In this document: positions 1-14,724 of the stretch, in pieces
How the letters are laid out: every line of letters begins with the position of its first letter
Position numbering within the stretch: position 1 is the first letter of the stretch
Made by a program: the position numbers and the translations under genes
From: Lamellibrachia satsuma
Lineage: Eukaryota; Annelida; Polychaeta; Sabellida; Siboglinidae
Length of the DNA stretch: 64,000 nt
Reading direction: 5' to 3'
NCBI GenBank assembly: GCA_033239005.1
Contig: BSQZ01000036.1
Coordinates: 4,174,001 to 4,238,000 of the forward strand
Notes under the pieces: generated by a model
Told to the model about the DNA's origin: nothing
The model's database searches: none
The model's input: only the letters and a program-made list of their open reading frames with translations

Positions 1-870
1 TTAAATGAAGGAATTATTAATTAAAGTGGTGCCTCTCGTCACAGCACCATCGCCAAAGAAATTCTGCAGGGATTCTCACAATGTAAAAGGGGGAAACGGG
101 GAAGACTAAAGAAGATGTGGCTCGATATATAACTTCAAATAATAGGCAGATATGGACTGATATTAAAATCACCAGATCAATGCGTGGGGCTGAAGTTGGA
201 AAAAACTCCCCATTGTGACAGGCCCATTGCTACATATATACAACGAAATCGTCCCAATGTTATCTGAATCATCTTCACATCTAAACTCAAAATCAAAACA
301 TGTGGCAAGAAGTTCGAAGAGCAATGGGACAAACCCTTTGAAAATCCCTTAAAAACATCCAAATTTTAAACAATTATAGGAAGCAATTTTCTTCGAAATC
401 TGTCTACACCCCGAAAGTGAAATCCCAAGATTGGTTTGATGAAAATAATGTTGACATTTCTGAGATGGTCTTTGATGTTTAAATCCCCAAAGCGCGTATG
501 AACGACACGTGCGGTATCACTCAAATGTGGGAATATCACTTTGATAATTTGCTAAGCCAGTTTTTGGCCGTTGCCTAGGAAGCTTTTGACTTTTGGAAGT
601 ATTCCCCAAAGATGAGAGACTATAATCATAAAAAATCGGGTTCCAACTCATGTTAATGAGAATGGAAGGGTCATCCATCAGACGAATCCCAATGGTAAGA
701 TGATATCATAGCTGAGGTCTTCAAACCTGATTTTAAGAGTCCCTTGACAACATCAAAGGGCAAGACGATGCGCTGCCGCAATATCTAAAAAGTTTATCGT
801 TCTTTCCACGTACAATCTCTGTGTTATTGGCCAAATGGTTGTAGGGCCTACAAGATTACCGTCCAAAACT
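1..870 (+). mobile_element. Decayed RTE-like LINE fragment
   Basis: Broken frames with many stops. At 421-480 the frame reads KSQDWFDENNVDISEMV, similar to the DWFDEN-type segment between endonuclease and reverse transcriptase in RTE-clade LINEs. Weak RT-like pieces follow near 550 and 710. The rest is unrecognisable; a low-confidence call from one motif. Confidence 0.35.
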
Positions 871-877
871 ACAAGTT

Positions 878-955
878 CCAGGTGGCAAGTGGACAAGGAA
901 GTCATCGATTTATCGAGAGTCTAAAAAAATTTCATCTATGTATAGCTCGCGCCCT
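878..955 (-). mobile_element. 3' tail of L2/CR1-like LINE (family A)
   Basis: Reads ggtggcaagtggacaaggaa and tttatcgagagtc, the reverse complement of the 3' UTR of the well-preserved copy at 14725-15950. Only the tail is left. A (GT)n tract follows directly. Confidence 0.6.
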
Positions 956-956
956 T

Positions 957-3356
<2,400 letters not shown>

Positions 3357-3845
3357 TTAACAAGGTTTGCCATCCAAGGCAAAGGCCCAGATGGCAAGCG
3401 GACAAGGAAGCCATTGGCTTATCGAGAGTCCATTTTTTTTATTTGTGGGTAACCCGCCCTCCTGAGATATGTCAACCTTACTTTTAAACATATTCACGCT
3501 GTTAGCAGTTACACAATATATAGATAATTTGTTCCATTTATTGATTTTCCTCTGTGAGAACGAATACTTCCTGATATCCAATCTACACTGATCCTTCACT
3601 AATGCTTCCTCGAGTCCTCTAGTTCTATTATCTTTCTTGAGTGAGAACAAAATATTTCTATCAATATTTTCATCCCCATTCAATATTTTAAAAAGTTCAG
3701 TTTGATCTCCTCTTAACCTCCTTGTCTCTAGGGTTGTTAAACCATATTCTTTCAGTCGTTCTTCATAACTAAAGTCTCTCAGTTCTGGAATCATTTTAGT
3801 TGCTATTTTGTCTAAGTTTCCAGTGGCTATTGCACATAGTTCTAC
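3357..3845 (-). mobile_element. Family A LINE, 3' fragment of the RT ORF and tail
   Basis: On the minus strand, starting at 3805, MIPELRDFSYEERLKEYGLT runs through TRRLRGDQTE and FSQRKINKWNKLS, the C-terminal part of the ORF seen intact at 15490-15843. The last residues are frameshifted. The 3' tail with gccatccaaggcaaaggccc ends at 3357. 5' truncated. Confidence 0.85.
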
Positions 3846-4166
3846 TTTGGTAACGACGATTTGTATAATAATTAAACTCACATTTTATTGTGAATAGCTT
3901 ACCGCGTGTTTTGCGTCGGCTGTAACCATATTGTAATCAGATGGACACGATGAAGCGACTCCATCTGGCTGTATCGAAATTCCTATTTTCGAGCTTTATG
4001 GCTAAATGGAGGGGTAGCAATTTCTTGCACAGGGGACGCCTTGCCATATCTTGCCCTATATTTTATGGTGACGATTTAAATTTGCATTGCATGTTTTGTT
4101 TCACCGTCGTATTTATTAAGAGATTAAACATCGTAACAGGTAATAAATGGCGTAAATACTAATGCA

Positions 4167-4513
4167 TTATGAATTAAAAACTTGTTTACTATACATACCA
4201 TTTTAGCAAATTATTAATGCAAATTTGCATTGCTTAAGCTTAATATTCGTGTACATGCATGTGCGATTCATGGAAATAACTGTTTTAAAAATGCACTGTT
4301 ATTTGTATACCTACACAGTATGCTTGATTTGTTGTTTCACGTTTATGTGGTGTGTTATATCATCTACTAAAGTTATTACTAAAACTATTCCATTATTGTC
4401 ACTAAAACAGGAATCGCACATGCATGTACACGAATATTAAGCTTACGCAATGCAAATTTGCATTAATAATTTACTAAAATGGTATGTATAGTAAACAAGT
4501 TTTTAATTCATAA
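4167..4513. mobile_element. MITE-like element with ~105-bp terminal inverted repeats
   Basis: 4167-4271 is nearly the exact reverse complement of 4410-4513 (two mismatches noticed), both ends starting TTATGAATTAAAAAC. The ~138 bp centre is AT-rich and non-coding. No clear target-site duplication was found. The superfamily cannot be assigned. Confidence 0.75.
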
Positions 4514-4527
4514 GTCATAGGATTCCG

Positions 4528-5078
<551 letters not shown>

Positions 5079-5690
5079 TAGCTGCAACAGTTCCGCCAAG
5101 TAAGTCGGCGCCTAACCATGGACACCTCTTACGCTGTATGATAACACCAAAACATTGAACGTGACGGCAGCCAATGCTACCCCACTGGCACAAGTGTGAT
5201 GTGCTCATGCCTACTGGAGCGTGTAACTAGTCTGACGGCACTGTTCTGTACTCGTTGAATGAGAGCTGTCTGAGATGACATAAAAAGAGTAGAAACGAAT
5301 CACAATAGTCCAGACGAGAGGTGACGAATTCGTTGACAGCATTTTTAGTTGCTTCAGTTCTAAGAAAGTCACGCTTAGATGTATGTACATATTTTTTTGT
5401 ATGATAGTTACAAGTTGCACACACCAATGTCACGTGATGTGTCATCGTCAGGTGTTGGACCACATGAACTACCCTACTTTCGTCCACTGTCTACTGGTGA
5501 AATTGTGCTCTCCAATGGTCATGTATAAACGACCGAATGTGGAAGTCTGTTCTCCGTCATGTAGACGTGTCCAGTGTTCGGCAACACATGGGTCAGACGG
5601 ATAACAATTACCCCACTTGTATCGGCCAACCGTGCGTAGAATGAATGACTGTCGGCGAAGTAGCACTAACAATGATCTCGCAGTCTCCGA
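5079..5690. other. Unassigned non-coding sequence
   Basis: Mixed composition with short unrelated frames on both strands. No coding or repeat family recognised. Confidence 0.4.
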
Positions 5691-6300
5691 TTAGCGGCTT
5701 TCTAGTAGGATGTGTCTGCACTCGTTGATCCGACTCCCCCGTGTCGTCTGCTGTTTCCCGCGTCTTTGACTCGCCGGTGGCCAACCAGATCGACTCCCCG
5801 CTTTAGGAAGAAAAATCAATCGTCAAATCGCGAAAACACAACAATAGTGGCGGCGCATCCATGCCGCGAGGTGGCGCTTCGCCCGGGTGTGCGATGTATT
5901 GATTTTCCGATGGGTTGAGCGCCGAGGCAACGGTGGCGAATTATTTATTGAGTCGAAGGCGTAACTGGGTGTTGTCACTCTCACGTTGTGTATACTTGGA
6001 CGGGTAGGAAGTCAGCGGTTACCAAGCGACGTTGCCGCGACGGAGGTAGGGCCTACTCTCGAGTCGCAGACGACATTGGGTCTGCAGACTTGACGGACTT
6101 CGCCGGGAAGAGAACGCGCGCATCGCATACGCACCATCACTGCCCGATACCACGCCATTGTGTGGGTAGTGCCGACGAACGCAGCCCTGGCGTGGTAGCG
6201 ACTGCGAGGCACCAGTAGCTAGTGTTGCCATCCATTGACGCGTAGCCGTCGCTGGAATTACTCGCTGAGGCTTCATCTGTGCATAATCGACGACGAAGGT
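5690..6300 (+). promoter_or_regulatory. CpG-rich block, possible promoter / 5' non-coding exon
   Basis: CpG dinucleotides are far denser than in the flanks. The block ends at a good donor (gacgacgaag|gtaaggt at 6299/6300). SYT12 needs an upstream non-coding exon because its first coding exon starts at an acceptor; this block, about 10 kb upstream, is a candidate. Linking the two is inference. Confidence 0.3.
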
Positions 6301-6666
6301 AAGGTGTTTCGTGTGCATCTGATGAATCTTTTTTTTGCCTTTTACTGTCCTTCCATACTCTCTATCCCATTTCAGTCCCATCTCCCGGCCTTCTTCCCTA
6401 TTCCCTTCCTTGCTTCTCCCATGACGATCCCATGTTAGCATTGACTCTAAATAGGCATGTAACGATCACGACGAAAATGGCAATCGACCGGAACGCATAT
6501 AATAATAATGATGATGCGTATTATATAACGCTAGTAACTCCACAGACAAGGTGCTCACGGTGCTTTTCTCCATCGTTAGAGCTAGTTCGGCAGCAATTAA
6601 TTCAGCGCTATTTCTACACACAGTTGGTGCAATATATACGTTAGAGTTTGTGACTTCTCAACACGT

Positions 6667-6785
<119 letters not shown>

Positions 6786-6829
6786 TTACTTGTGTGCGTG
6801 ATCTTACCTCCCTTGACACAAACATCAGA

Positions 6830-6990
6830 TAGAAGGGATCAACGGCTTTTAGTGTCTCTTCTGAAAGACACAGGCAAAAGTGGGGTGAACGAAATTGCCC
6901 AAGTTTCAAAACGGCAGCAGGTGGACTCGTACCCCGGCCATCTCGATTGACAGTGCGACGTTCTAACCGCCGAGCCACTGCGCCTCACAT
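6830..6990 (-). mobile_element. tRNA-derived SINE, 5' half
   Basis: Minus strand: GTGGCTCGGCGGTTAGAACG (A-box-like) and GGGGTACGAGTCC (B-box-like), then the shared ctgctgccg segment. The 3' half seen at 7540-7848 is missing. Confidence 0.6.
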
Positions 6991-7539
6991 ATGATGGGAT
7001 GCTGCAGAATATGCTACATAAGAGTCACATGTTGCCTGTATTGATTGTCTCCGTCTATGAATGTTTTGTTCCACTGTCATTCCATCAACACGATACATGT
7101 AATCTTGTCTGACGTATCGCCAGAGACGTTACTATCGGTCTACTGAATGGGACGTTGATCAAACGTGCGCTAGTTAGTTATGTCTGTAGGATGAAATAAT
7201 GTCTATTTCTTCCATGTCGATTGAATAGAAACAACGTAAGATGCGAACATCTAGGGGCATTATTCCCGATCCCATTTACTGGCCTTCTTCCCACTTTCCT
7301 CCCCAGCTATTCCTGTGATGATCCCATGTTACCATAGACTCTAAATATACATGTACCGATCGTAGCGAAAATAGCAATCGACCGGAACGCATATAATAGT
7401 AATGATGCGTGTTATATAGCGCTATCTTCATAGACAATGTGACCATCGCCCTTTGTTCCATTAATAGAGCTAGTTTGATAGCAGCTAATACATCGCCCGT
7501 CCTACACACGATCGGTGCAGGGCGTGTTAGAGTTTGTAA

Positions 7540-7848
7540 AAGGTAAAGGTACGTTCTTATATAGCGCGGTATCCAGTTCCTGGGACTGTTCAAAACCCCC
7601 CGGCAGACCTGTTCATTCCATCGCCATTTCAATTTCTATTGGAAAGCGTTAGGACACGCTACAATTATTGCGCGAAGACTATTCGTTCGGATATTCATCT
7701 CTGTATGTAGCCAGATACTCATTTATACAGCTGAGTGAACTGTGACAACGTTGGATGAAAGAAATTGCCAACGTTTCGACACGGCAGCAGGATTCGAACC
7801 CTTGTTCTGTCGATTGAGAGCCCGGCGTTCTAACCGCTACTGAAGGGG
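7540..7848 (-). mobile_element. tRNA-derived SINE, nearly full length
   Basis: Minus strand: GCGGTTAGAACGCCGGGCTC, then the B box GGTTCGAATCC, a body with ctgtataaatgagtatctgg, and a tail with accgcgctatataagaacgt and cctttacctttt. The same layout is at 18828-19168. Confidence 0.8.
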
Positions 7849-7975
7849 ACGTTGATCAAACGTGCACTAGTTAATAATAGTTCTGTCTGTAGGATGAAAT
7901 AATCTCCATTTCCTCCTTGCCGACTAAGTATAAACAACCCAAGACACGAATATCTAAGGGCATTATTCCCGATCT

Positions 7976-8675
7976 CTACAGTCAGGGATTACATATTCTA
8001 CATTGCATGTAACCCGACCAGAATCAAATCATATAAAACCCCACATCTAATAGGGGTCATTAAGGAAACGTTCACGTCAGGAAGCGTTTCAGGAGTAAAA
8101 GTATTGAACGTTAAGCTATGGTGATGGCAAATGTATTTGTATTTAAAGGCACGGGTCTAGATATGCGATATACAGAAGCTGGTTGACTGTGGGATCTGCT
8201 TTAGGCGCTCCTTTCGCCTTCCACGCTATAGGTACGTGGCGAACTCAGTTAAACTGGTACGTGGCGAATTCAGTTAAACTGGTACGTGGCCAATTCAGTT
8301 AAATTGGCACCTAAAAATACATATCGTAAAGAGAGCGCGATCGTTTTTGTCGGTGCTCTTTATTAACGCTTAAACAAGCATATCCGGTACCCAGCGACCG
8401 TCTCCGTCGGCTCGCACGCCCACCGTTACCATTGATCGACCATTGTGTTTTTCCTGCTCAGACGTTGTCGCCAAAATGAACGGATTGGAAATGTCAATAT
8501 AATCAATGTCTGCTCCTCCGATACTTCGTCTAGCAGAACTGCACAAGCGTAATTCGCCTGTAGTTAGCCAGTCAACCGAAATAGTGTTCGCGTTTCCGAT
8601 TTAAATGATGCCGCCGTAATAACGCATAACAAAGTATCTACAGATTGTGTAACTGCAACACATAGATGACAATGT
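7976..8675. other. Unassigned sequence with a 25-bp x 3 repeat
   Basis: No coding signs. At 8228-8305 the unit ggtacgtggcgaattcagtt plus aaact occurs three times with small changes. Confidence 0.5.
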
Positions 8676-8767
8676 TGGACTCTCGATAAGCCAATGGCTT
8701 CCTTGTCCACTTGCCATCTGGGTCTCTCTCTCTTTGGTGGCATTCTTGTTTTACAAAATCTTGTTAA
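8676..8767 (+). mobile_element. Family A LINE 3' tail
   Basis: ggactctcgataagccaatg and cttccttgtccacttgccat match the 3' UTR at 15855-15950, ending with aaaatcttgttaaat. Confidence 0.75.
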
Positions 8768-8939
8768 ATAACTCCAGGACACAACGCTAGCACGTTAATT
8801 AGGAATGGTGTCAGAATGTTGGCATGGTTACCTGCAACCAGGTTAAGTTTGCAGTAGCCCCTATCGATGTGACTCCCATAGCTCGGTCTTACGCGCAATC
8901 GCTGCTTAGTTCTTGCGTTACACCAGCCTACCTATTCGG

Positions 8940-9285
8940 ACTAAAACATGGCTATGAAGGAAAAACAAGAGAAAGTCAAAGTTTGCGAAAATAGGGAGGA
9001 GGCTGGTTGAAAGAGAGTTACAGGGGAAGCTAGAGAGGAGTCGGTTAAAGTGGGCTGGCCAGGTGGGACGAATGGAAGGGGAACGGCTGACGAGGAGAGC
9101 AGATGCGCTCATAGTGGAGGGTAGAAGGAGAAGACCGCGACTGAGACTGGAGGACTGTGTGAAGAGAGGTTTGGCGGGATCGGGAAGGTAGAAGAAAATG
9201 AGAGCGAGGGAAGGGGGTGGAGACGGATGGTGGAAACGGCATTGAAACGGGATCAGTTATTGATGGAGAAGAAGAAAATTGACCA
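8940..9285 (+). mobile_element. LINE ORF2 C-terminal fragment (different family)
   Basis: The frame reads LKWAGQVGRMEGERLTRRAD then GRRRRPRLRLEDCVKR, the common C-terminal pattern (WxGHVxRM, GRPRxRWxD) of endonuclease-type LINE ORF2 proteins. Frameshifts follow. Clade not assigned. Confidence 0.7.
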
Positions 9286-9529
9286 GTATCAATGCCAGCC
9301 TCAGTCGGACTTCAGGGACAAAGAGGAGAGTGACAACTCTGTACACCCACAAGCTTGTTGAAGCCAGTACAATCGTTCACGCAGACAGGCGTGGCGCGTG
9401 TACTAAGCGTTCAGACGAGTGTGAATCCACTAATTTCCTTTTGCAACACTAATAACATAACCACCCTTTTCGATCATAAATATTATATTCGCTCTTTATT
9501 GACCGCCATTGTTTAGATGCCCTGATGCG

Positions 9530-9830
9530 CACATCACGCTCATTAGCCTTCTTAGGCCTGGTGACCTATTTAAAGGCAGTAAGCCCGAACAGAAAATCCG
9601 GAGTGGAGCCCCGAAGGCGGTCTGATGTCGACCTTGCCATCCTTCCGGCAGCTCCAGCAGCCAAGCTCGTGTCAAATGTACTGCTCTGTATTCCCTTTGA
9701 CTGCACCAGTGAGGCAAAGGCAGGGAGGGGGTCCTGACGACTGGGAAACCCAGGATCTCCTCACGTCCATGATTGCGCTCTTCAGTGGCTCAAACCACTG
9801 TCTTGCGAGACGTAACGATGCCGACGATTG
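9530..9830 (+). repeat. Interspersed repeat B, copy 1
   Basis: Shares ccggagtggagccccgaagg, gatgtc.accttg.catcctt and acccaggatctcc with 11345-11565. The end around 9790-9820 also resembles, in reverse, 21055-21100 (gtctcgcaagaca.tggttt). Class unknown, non-coding. Confidence 0.6.
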
Positions 9831-10659
9831 CATGTTGGAAATAGCTGTCTGGGATACAGCTTGGTAATGAACAAACGCCAACTTGACATTTCCAATCCTA
9901 CGCCGCAGATGGCATTATGTCAGACATTAAGAGGGTTATTAATACTTCCAGCGCTTGGTCGAGTAATCACCAACTAGGCGTTTGTGGGACTGCCGTCATT
10001 AAACCAACGTGGGCGTAGATTAACACTTCCGCCTGTTAACTGGGAAGATATTCATAGACACCAGAATGGAACAGCACGAATGTGACCCTGTTTGAAGCCT
10101 TTCATGCACAGCACATCACATAAATAGCTGTTTTTGACGGCCGATGAAGTGCGTGTATAAGGAGAAAAGGCTTCAGTGACAACCGCTAGTCTTTATTTAG
10201 CAGCGGAAACGGGAATGAGCGGTCTTAAATGACAATAGCAGTAGTATCTATTTCTGCCAGTAACATGTTCCGTTGGTCCGGCCTAGAATATGGGAACTGG
10301 GCGATGTTCTTGTGGACACTGAACTCATTTTTTGTAGGTGTCATGTCTGGTGCCGTTGGCTCTCCGTGCAATTATGTCATCTGCAGATGTCAGCAGCTGG
10401 GTGTCATTAGCCGGTCTGTCAAACCATTTATTTAAAAGCAGTGGTGTATTTTATTGTTTGCCTGCCTCTAGCTTCGTGTGCTTCGATTATTTTTCTATTT
10501 CGTTTTTTTCAGTTTGATTCTTTGTTTAATTGAATGCAATTTGCAATGATAACATGTGGCATCTTGGTGAGCTGAAACACTGTATTCTTGTTCACGGTTA
10601 TTGATGCAGTAACATGAGAGCCACTACATTTTTAAAGATGTTTCGATGTTTTTGTGCAT
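9831..10659. other. Non-coding, no recognised content
   Basis: No splice-linked frames or repeats were recognised. Confidence 0.4.
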
Positions 10660-10692
10660 ACGCACACACGCACGCACGCACGTACGCACGCA

Positions 10693-10771
<79 letters not shown>
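10660..10771. repeat. (CACG)n-(CA)n microsatellite
   Basis: CACG-type repeats to ~10711 and (CA)n to ~10771, the same composition as 6667-6784. Confidence 0.95.
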
Positions 10772-10773
<2 letters not shown>

Positions 10774-11344
10774 TAATTGTGACCAACAAAACAAGTTTGA
10801 TCTTTCCGAATCACGAGCTAACTCCATCGCCATTTTGAAATGCATACAAGAAGCCGAGAGCGTGTTCCCTGCTCTTATTAATTAGGCATTCATCATGTTG
10901 CCTCGGTGGTTGGGGGGGGCAACCCCTGTTATAATGTCAATTGTTACTGTGTTCATGAATGAATATAGCATTTAACGTTAAATTTCCGTACGAGTCATGC
11001 TTAAATTGTCGCACGATCCTTCTGTAGTCAAACCTCCGTAGACATCAGCGTTGTTTACTCGTATGATGAGAAGGGTAATGCATTATTAAGAAGGGAGTCA
11101 TCAGATGCAACGACATGACCGCAAGCGGTCTATTCGCATCATCTATTGCTGTCAGGTAGCATTTTGCATCCTGGTCATTGTTATTCAATACTGAAGTCTT
11201 CTGTTCTGCGGCCCCAGGCGAATGTGCTTAGGATCTCGGAGAAGATTGAGCCCCCAAAGGTGCAGTGTGCAGGACCCACCGGCGTTTGGACACGACCCGT
11301 CGTTCAATATCCCAATACCCATCTATGGGGAAACGGCACTAGGC

Positions 11345-11570
11345 AGATCATGCTCATTAGCCTAGGCTGGCAAGTGATCTAACGGAGTAAACCTGAATAG
11401 AACACCCGGAGTGGAGCCCCGAAGGAGGTCCGATGTCAACCTTGTCATCCTTCCAGCTCTTGCAGCCGAGCTGGCGCCAAATGTACCTTGTGGACTCTGG
11501 ACAACTGGACAACCCAGGATCTCCACACATTTCGCCCAGGCTTGCTCCATGGTGTGGCACAAACACATTG
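11345..11570 (+). repeat. Interspersed repeat B, copy 2
   Basis: Second copy of the repeat at 9530-9830, roughly 75-80% similar by eye. Confidence 0.6.
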
Positions 11571-14085
11571 GTCTAAGATTATGCCTATTTCTGCGTGCCA
11601 GAAACCGCCCACCATTGTATGTGTAGTGGATGTGGATATTTTCCAGTTCAAAACGTTCCACTCCACTAAAATACAGGGGCCGAAACATCCGTGACCTAAT
11701 TTCTGGTTCAACACATCCATGGCCGAAATGTCCGATGCCGAAATATAAGAGCTTCTTGCACACACACCCATTAAATTTCAAACAGCCAGCTAAGAATTAA
11801 TGCGATTAGTTCGTAGCGATGAGTTATATTACGTCTTTCTAAGCACCGTAGGTAATTGTTTCAAGCAATAAATCGCGCGCGCGTCACAGCGTTTCCTCGT
11901 AATCACCTTCCGAAGGCGCGCGGACGACATAAAATCGGGTCTCCGCATTAGAGACGAGGTCCCAACGGTGGACGGCGGAACGGCGCCAAACTTGGGCGGG
12001 CCTCGCGGCTACGCCAGAGAGCATCGCGTGAATCAGTGGCGATGTGTTATTATCGTGCTACAGATTAATACTGTTTTCCCCACTGAAACAAACGCTAAAT
12101 CAGACAGTTCCACACTGTGCACAAAGATACGAATCGGTTTTAATATAATCTGCCCACTTTGTTTTCTGTCTTGTCAGTGATCTGTAGTAGCGTCTTCGTC
12201 AAATCCAACAATTTTGTTTTCGTGAAAATGGATGGTATTGCGTGTTGTTCGTCGCCCAAACTAACTGGATTCTAGCTTTGTACACAAGGGATCGTTCAAT
12301 CACTGACGCGTGCATGTGTGCTGCCAACCAGCTCCCCAGTGATGCAATGAAAGATTGTTCCCGCGAACATCCAGGGCAGTAACTGTTGGGCCAATCAGGG
12401 TTCATCTAATAACTATCGTTTGACAAATGTCACTTGCACCGAATATACATTTGTTTTATTACTACAATGTTTAATATACCTTATGAATATATAAAATATA
12501 TTTGAAACTGCAATTTGTCTGTATCGGCGAACCACATTGTATGTGCTGATAAACTAAGATCTACATGTCGCCCACGGCTGTATGGTTGGTCAAATATTTC
12601 CTGGAGCACCCGCTAGGGATTGGGGTAGGCAGGAATCATGGGGTACAAAAATGCCAGGTGCGGACGATACGCAGTGGACATAAGATATGTGCAGTCAGCT
12701 TTCATTGTCATCGCAGGACGTCTGTCACGTGACGTCTGTCGTGTGACGTCTGTCATATGTCACCTATTTTCTTCTCGGTTTTTGTTTCACCATATTATGA
12801 TCTTTCCAGGTATCTATTTCGAAGATTGGTTCACGTCACCCTTCGTAACTTTCGTCCGAACTAGTACTGCACTTTAGCTATGTAATTCGTAGTGAATCGC
12901 AGTGACATCTAGTGAACAACATTAGGCATCGGATAGTACATAATATAATGTACCACATAATATTCCATACAGTATACGTGACAAGCACTGACAGTAATAC
13001 GCGAGCTGTAACATAAAGTGTTGTCTGTGCACTCAAGTCGGCTCACAAAGCCTAACCAAACCGCATTAGAATTTCGTAGACAATACGGTTAACTCGACTC
13101 GGCACGATTTCAACAATACTAATAACAATAATGTGTCCTTTCACGAAACAACCTACTTGATATAATTAAGAGGTATTCAGTGCATCCTTCATAATCGATG
13201 TTATGGATCAGACTGTTGTTCCCGAGTTCCCGAGTGATCGTGCAGACGATGGAGAGACGTCCGAGTTAAATGGAATGTACGATCATTTTCATTGATTAAT
13301 CGAACGACTGTTTTCCGGGACATTGCGACACTGAATGTATTTGTATTTGTGACGTACCTGCCGGTTGGTTAGAAATGATATCCGTGCAAAACGCGTTATG
13401 GTGGTGTGTTTTTTTCACATCTATTTTTTTCGTGCGCGTTTGTGCGTGGGTGCGCGCGAAGGATTATGTTTTCACAAAAATATACAATTTCCGTTTATCC
13501 GGTTGATTGTCTTTCTACCGAACAACAAAGATTAATTGGTGCAGTGATAAATAGACAATGATCTCGGCCAATCAAGTGGAATGGATAATGTAGACATTAC
13601 ACGTGTAATAAGCATGGCCTCTGAAAAAATACGTTGTGATGGTGAAATTGAGTACATCACGCCCGATCTATCCTTGAAATGTTCCAAGAACTAGAACTAA
13701 ACTTTAACTAATTCATCCGTTGTTATTTGCAGTTACATCTAGTGAGAAAGACCCGCACGTGTAGACAAATCTGTTGACATGGGATAACAACTTACGGTTC
13801 TGTTTGTTCATGTCATTTCATTGCGGCGGTTGTTTCGTTGGTGAATATCCTAAACTCGCCACCAGTGGCGCCACTAACCACTTCACCGCTGCCACAACTT
13901 ACATTTGATATGCAGATTCTGCACATCTTTATTTCATTTGGTAAACTCCTAACTGTTGTTACCGTTGGGGAGTTTGCGAATATCCACGTTAGGTTGCATT
14001 CGTCGCGGCATCGGTCCAAACAAACACCGATGAATAAAACATGCAGGTGTGAATCAACTCGTTACATAGTCCCGTTCTTGCAGTG
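11571..14085. other. Long non-coding stretch
   Basis: No gene recognised. A patch at 11880-12010 is CpG-rich. At 12718-12760 the element gtgacgtctgtc recurs about three times with CACGTG and TGACGT cores. Elsewhere AT-rich. Confidence 0.4.
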
Positions 14086-14089
14086 CAGA

Positions 14090-14605
14090 TAGGATCGTGC
14101 GCACTAAACCTGCCTAATGCGACCATCAATTATACATCAGCTTTAGACGACTCTCAGAAGTAATGTCGCGACGTGAGTGCCATGCAAAGACAACGATTTT
14201 GTGACATTAGTGGCGACATAGCAACGACAACGATCTAGTGACATTAATGCCGACCTCACAAAGACAGCGATCTGGTGACATTAGTGGCGATCTCACAAAG
14301 ACAGCTATCTGGTGACGTTAGTGCCGACCTCACAAAGACAACGATCTGGTGACATCGGTAGCGACCCTATTGCGATGACCCCATTGCGGCGACCCCATTG
14401 CGGCGACCCCATTGCGGCGACCCCATTGCGGTGACCACGTTGCGGTGACCCCATTGCGGCGACCTCATACCGTCCTGGTCAATACTCGTTCGTCGGCTGC
14501 CATTTATAATGGATCAGTTGATAAAGAGAAAATGTCAGTTGTGTGATAAAAAGTATCAGTAACATGCAATATTAAAATTACTCGTTGTTAGCACTTGTAA
14601 CATCC
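14090..14605 (+). repeat. Interspersed repeat C, copy 1, with internal 37-bp and 14-bp arrays
   Basis: The ends align to the reverse complement of 34055-34355 (aggatcgtgcg, gtcgcgacgtgag, acctcataccgt, ataaagag). Inside, a ~37 bp unit (gacagcgatctggtgacatt...) is repeated about 4 times at ~14190-14355, and a 14 bp unit (cccattgcggcgac) about 7 times at ~14370-14465. The second copy lacks the 14-bp array. Confidence 0.65.
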
Positions 14606-14724
14606 GAGACGATGTGTAAATTATATCGAATTGATGGTATTACAAAAGACATGGAGACACTATCACGCACGCGCACGCACACGAACATGCGTTATTCGGC
14701 TCTCCAGTAGCAATCCTGTTTTAA

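Noticed and set aside
7780..7848. tRNA gene suggested by a perfect B box
   Set aside because: The A and B boxes belong to a SINE head; the sequence continues into the SINE body and does not form a full cloverleaf by eye.
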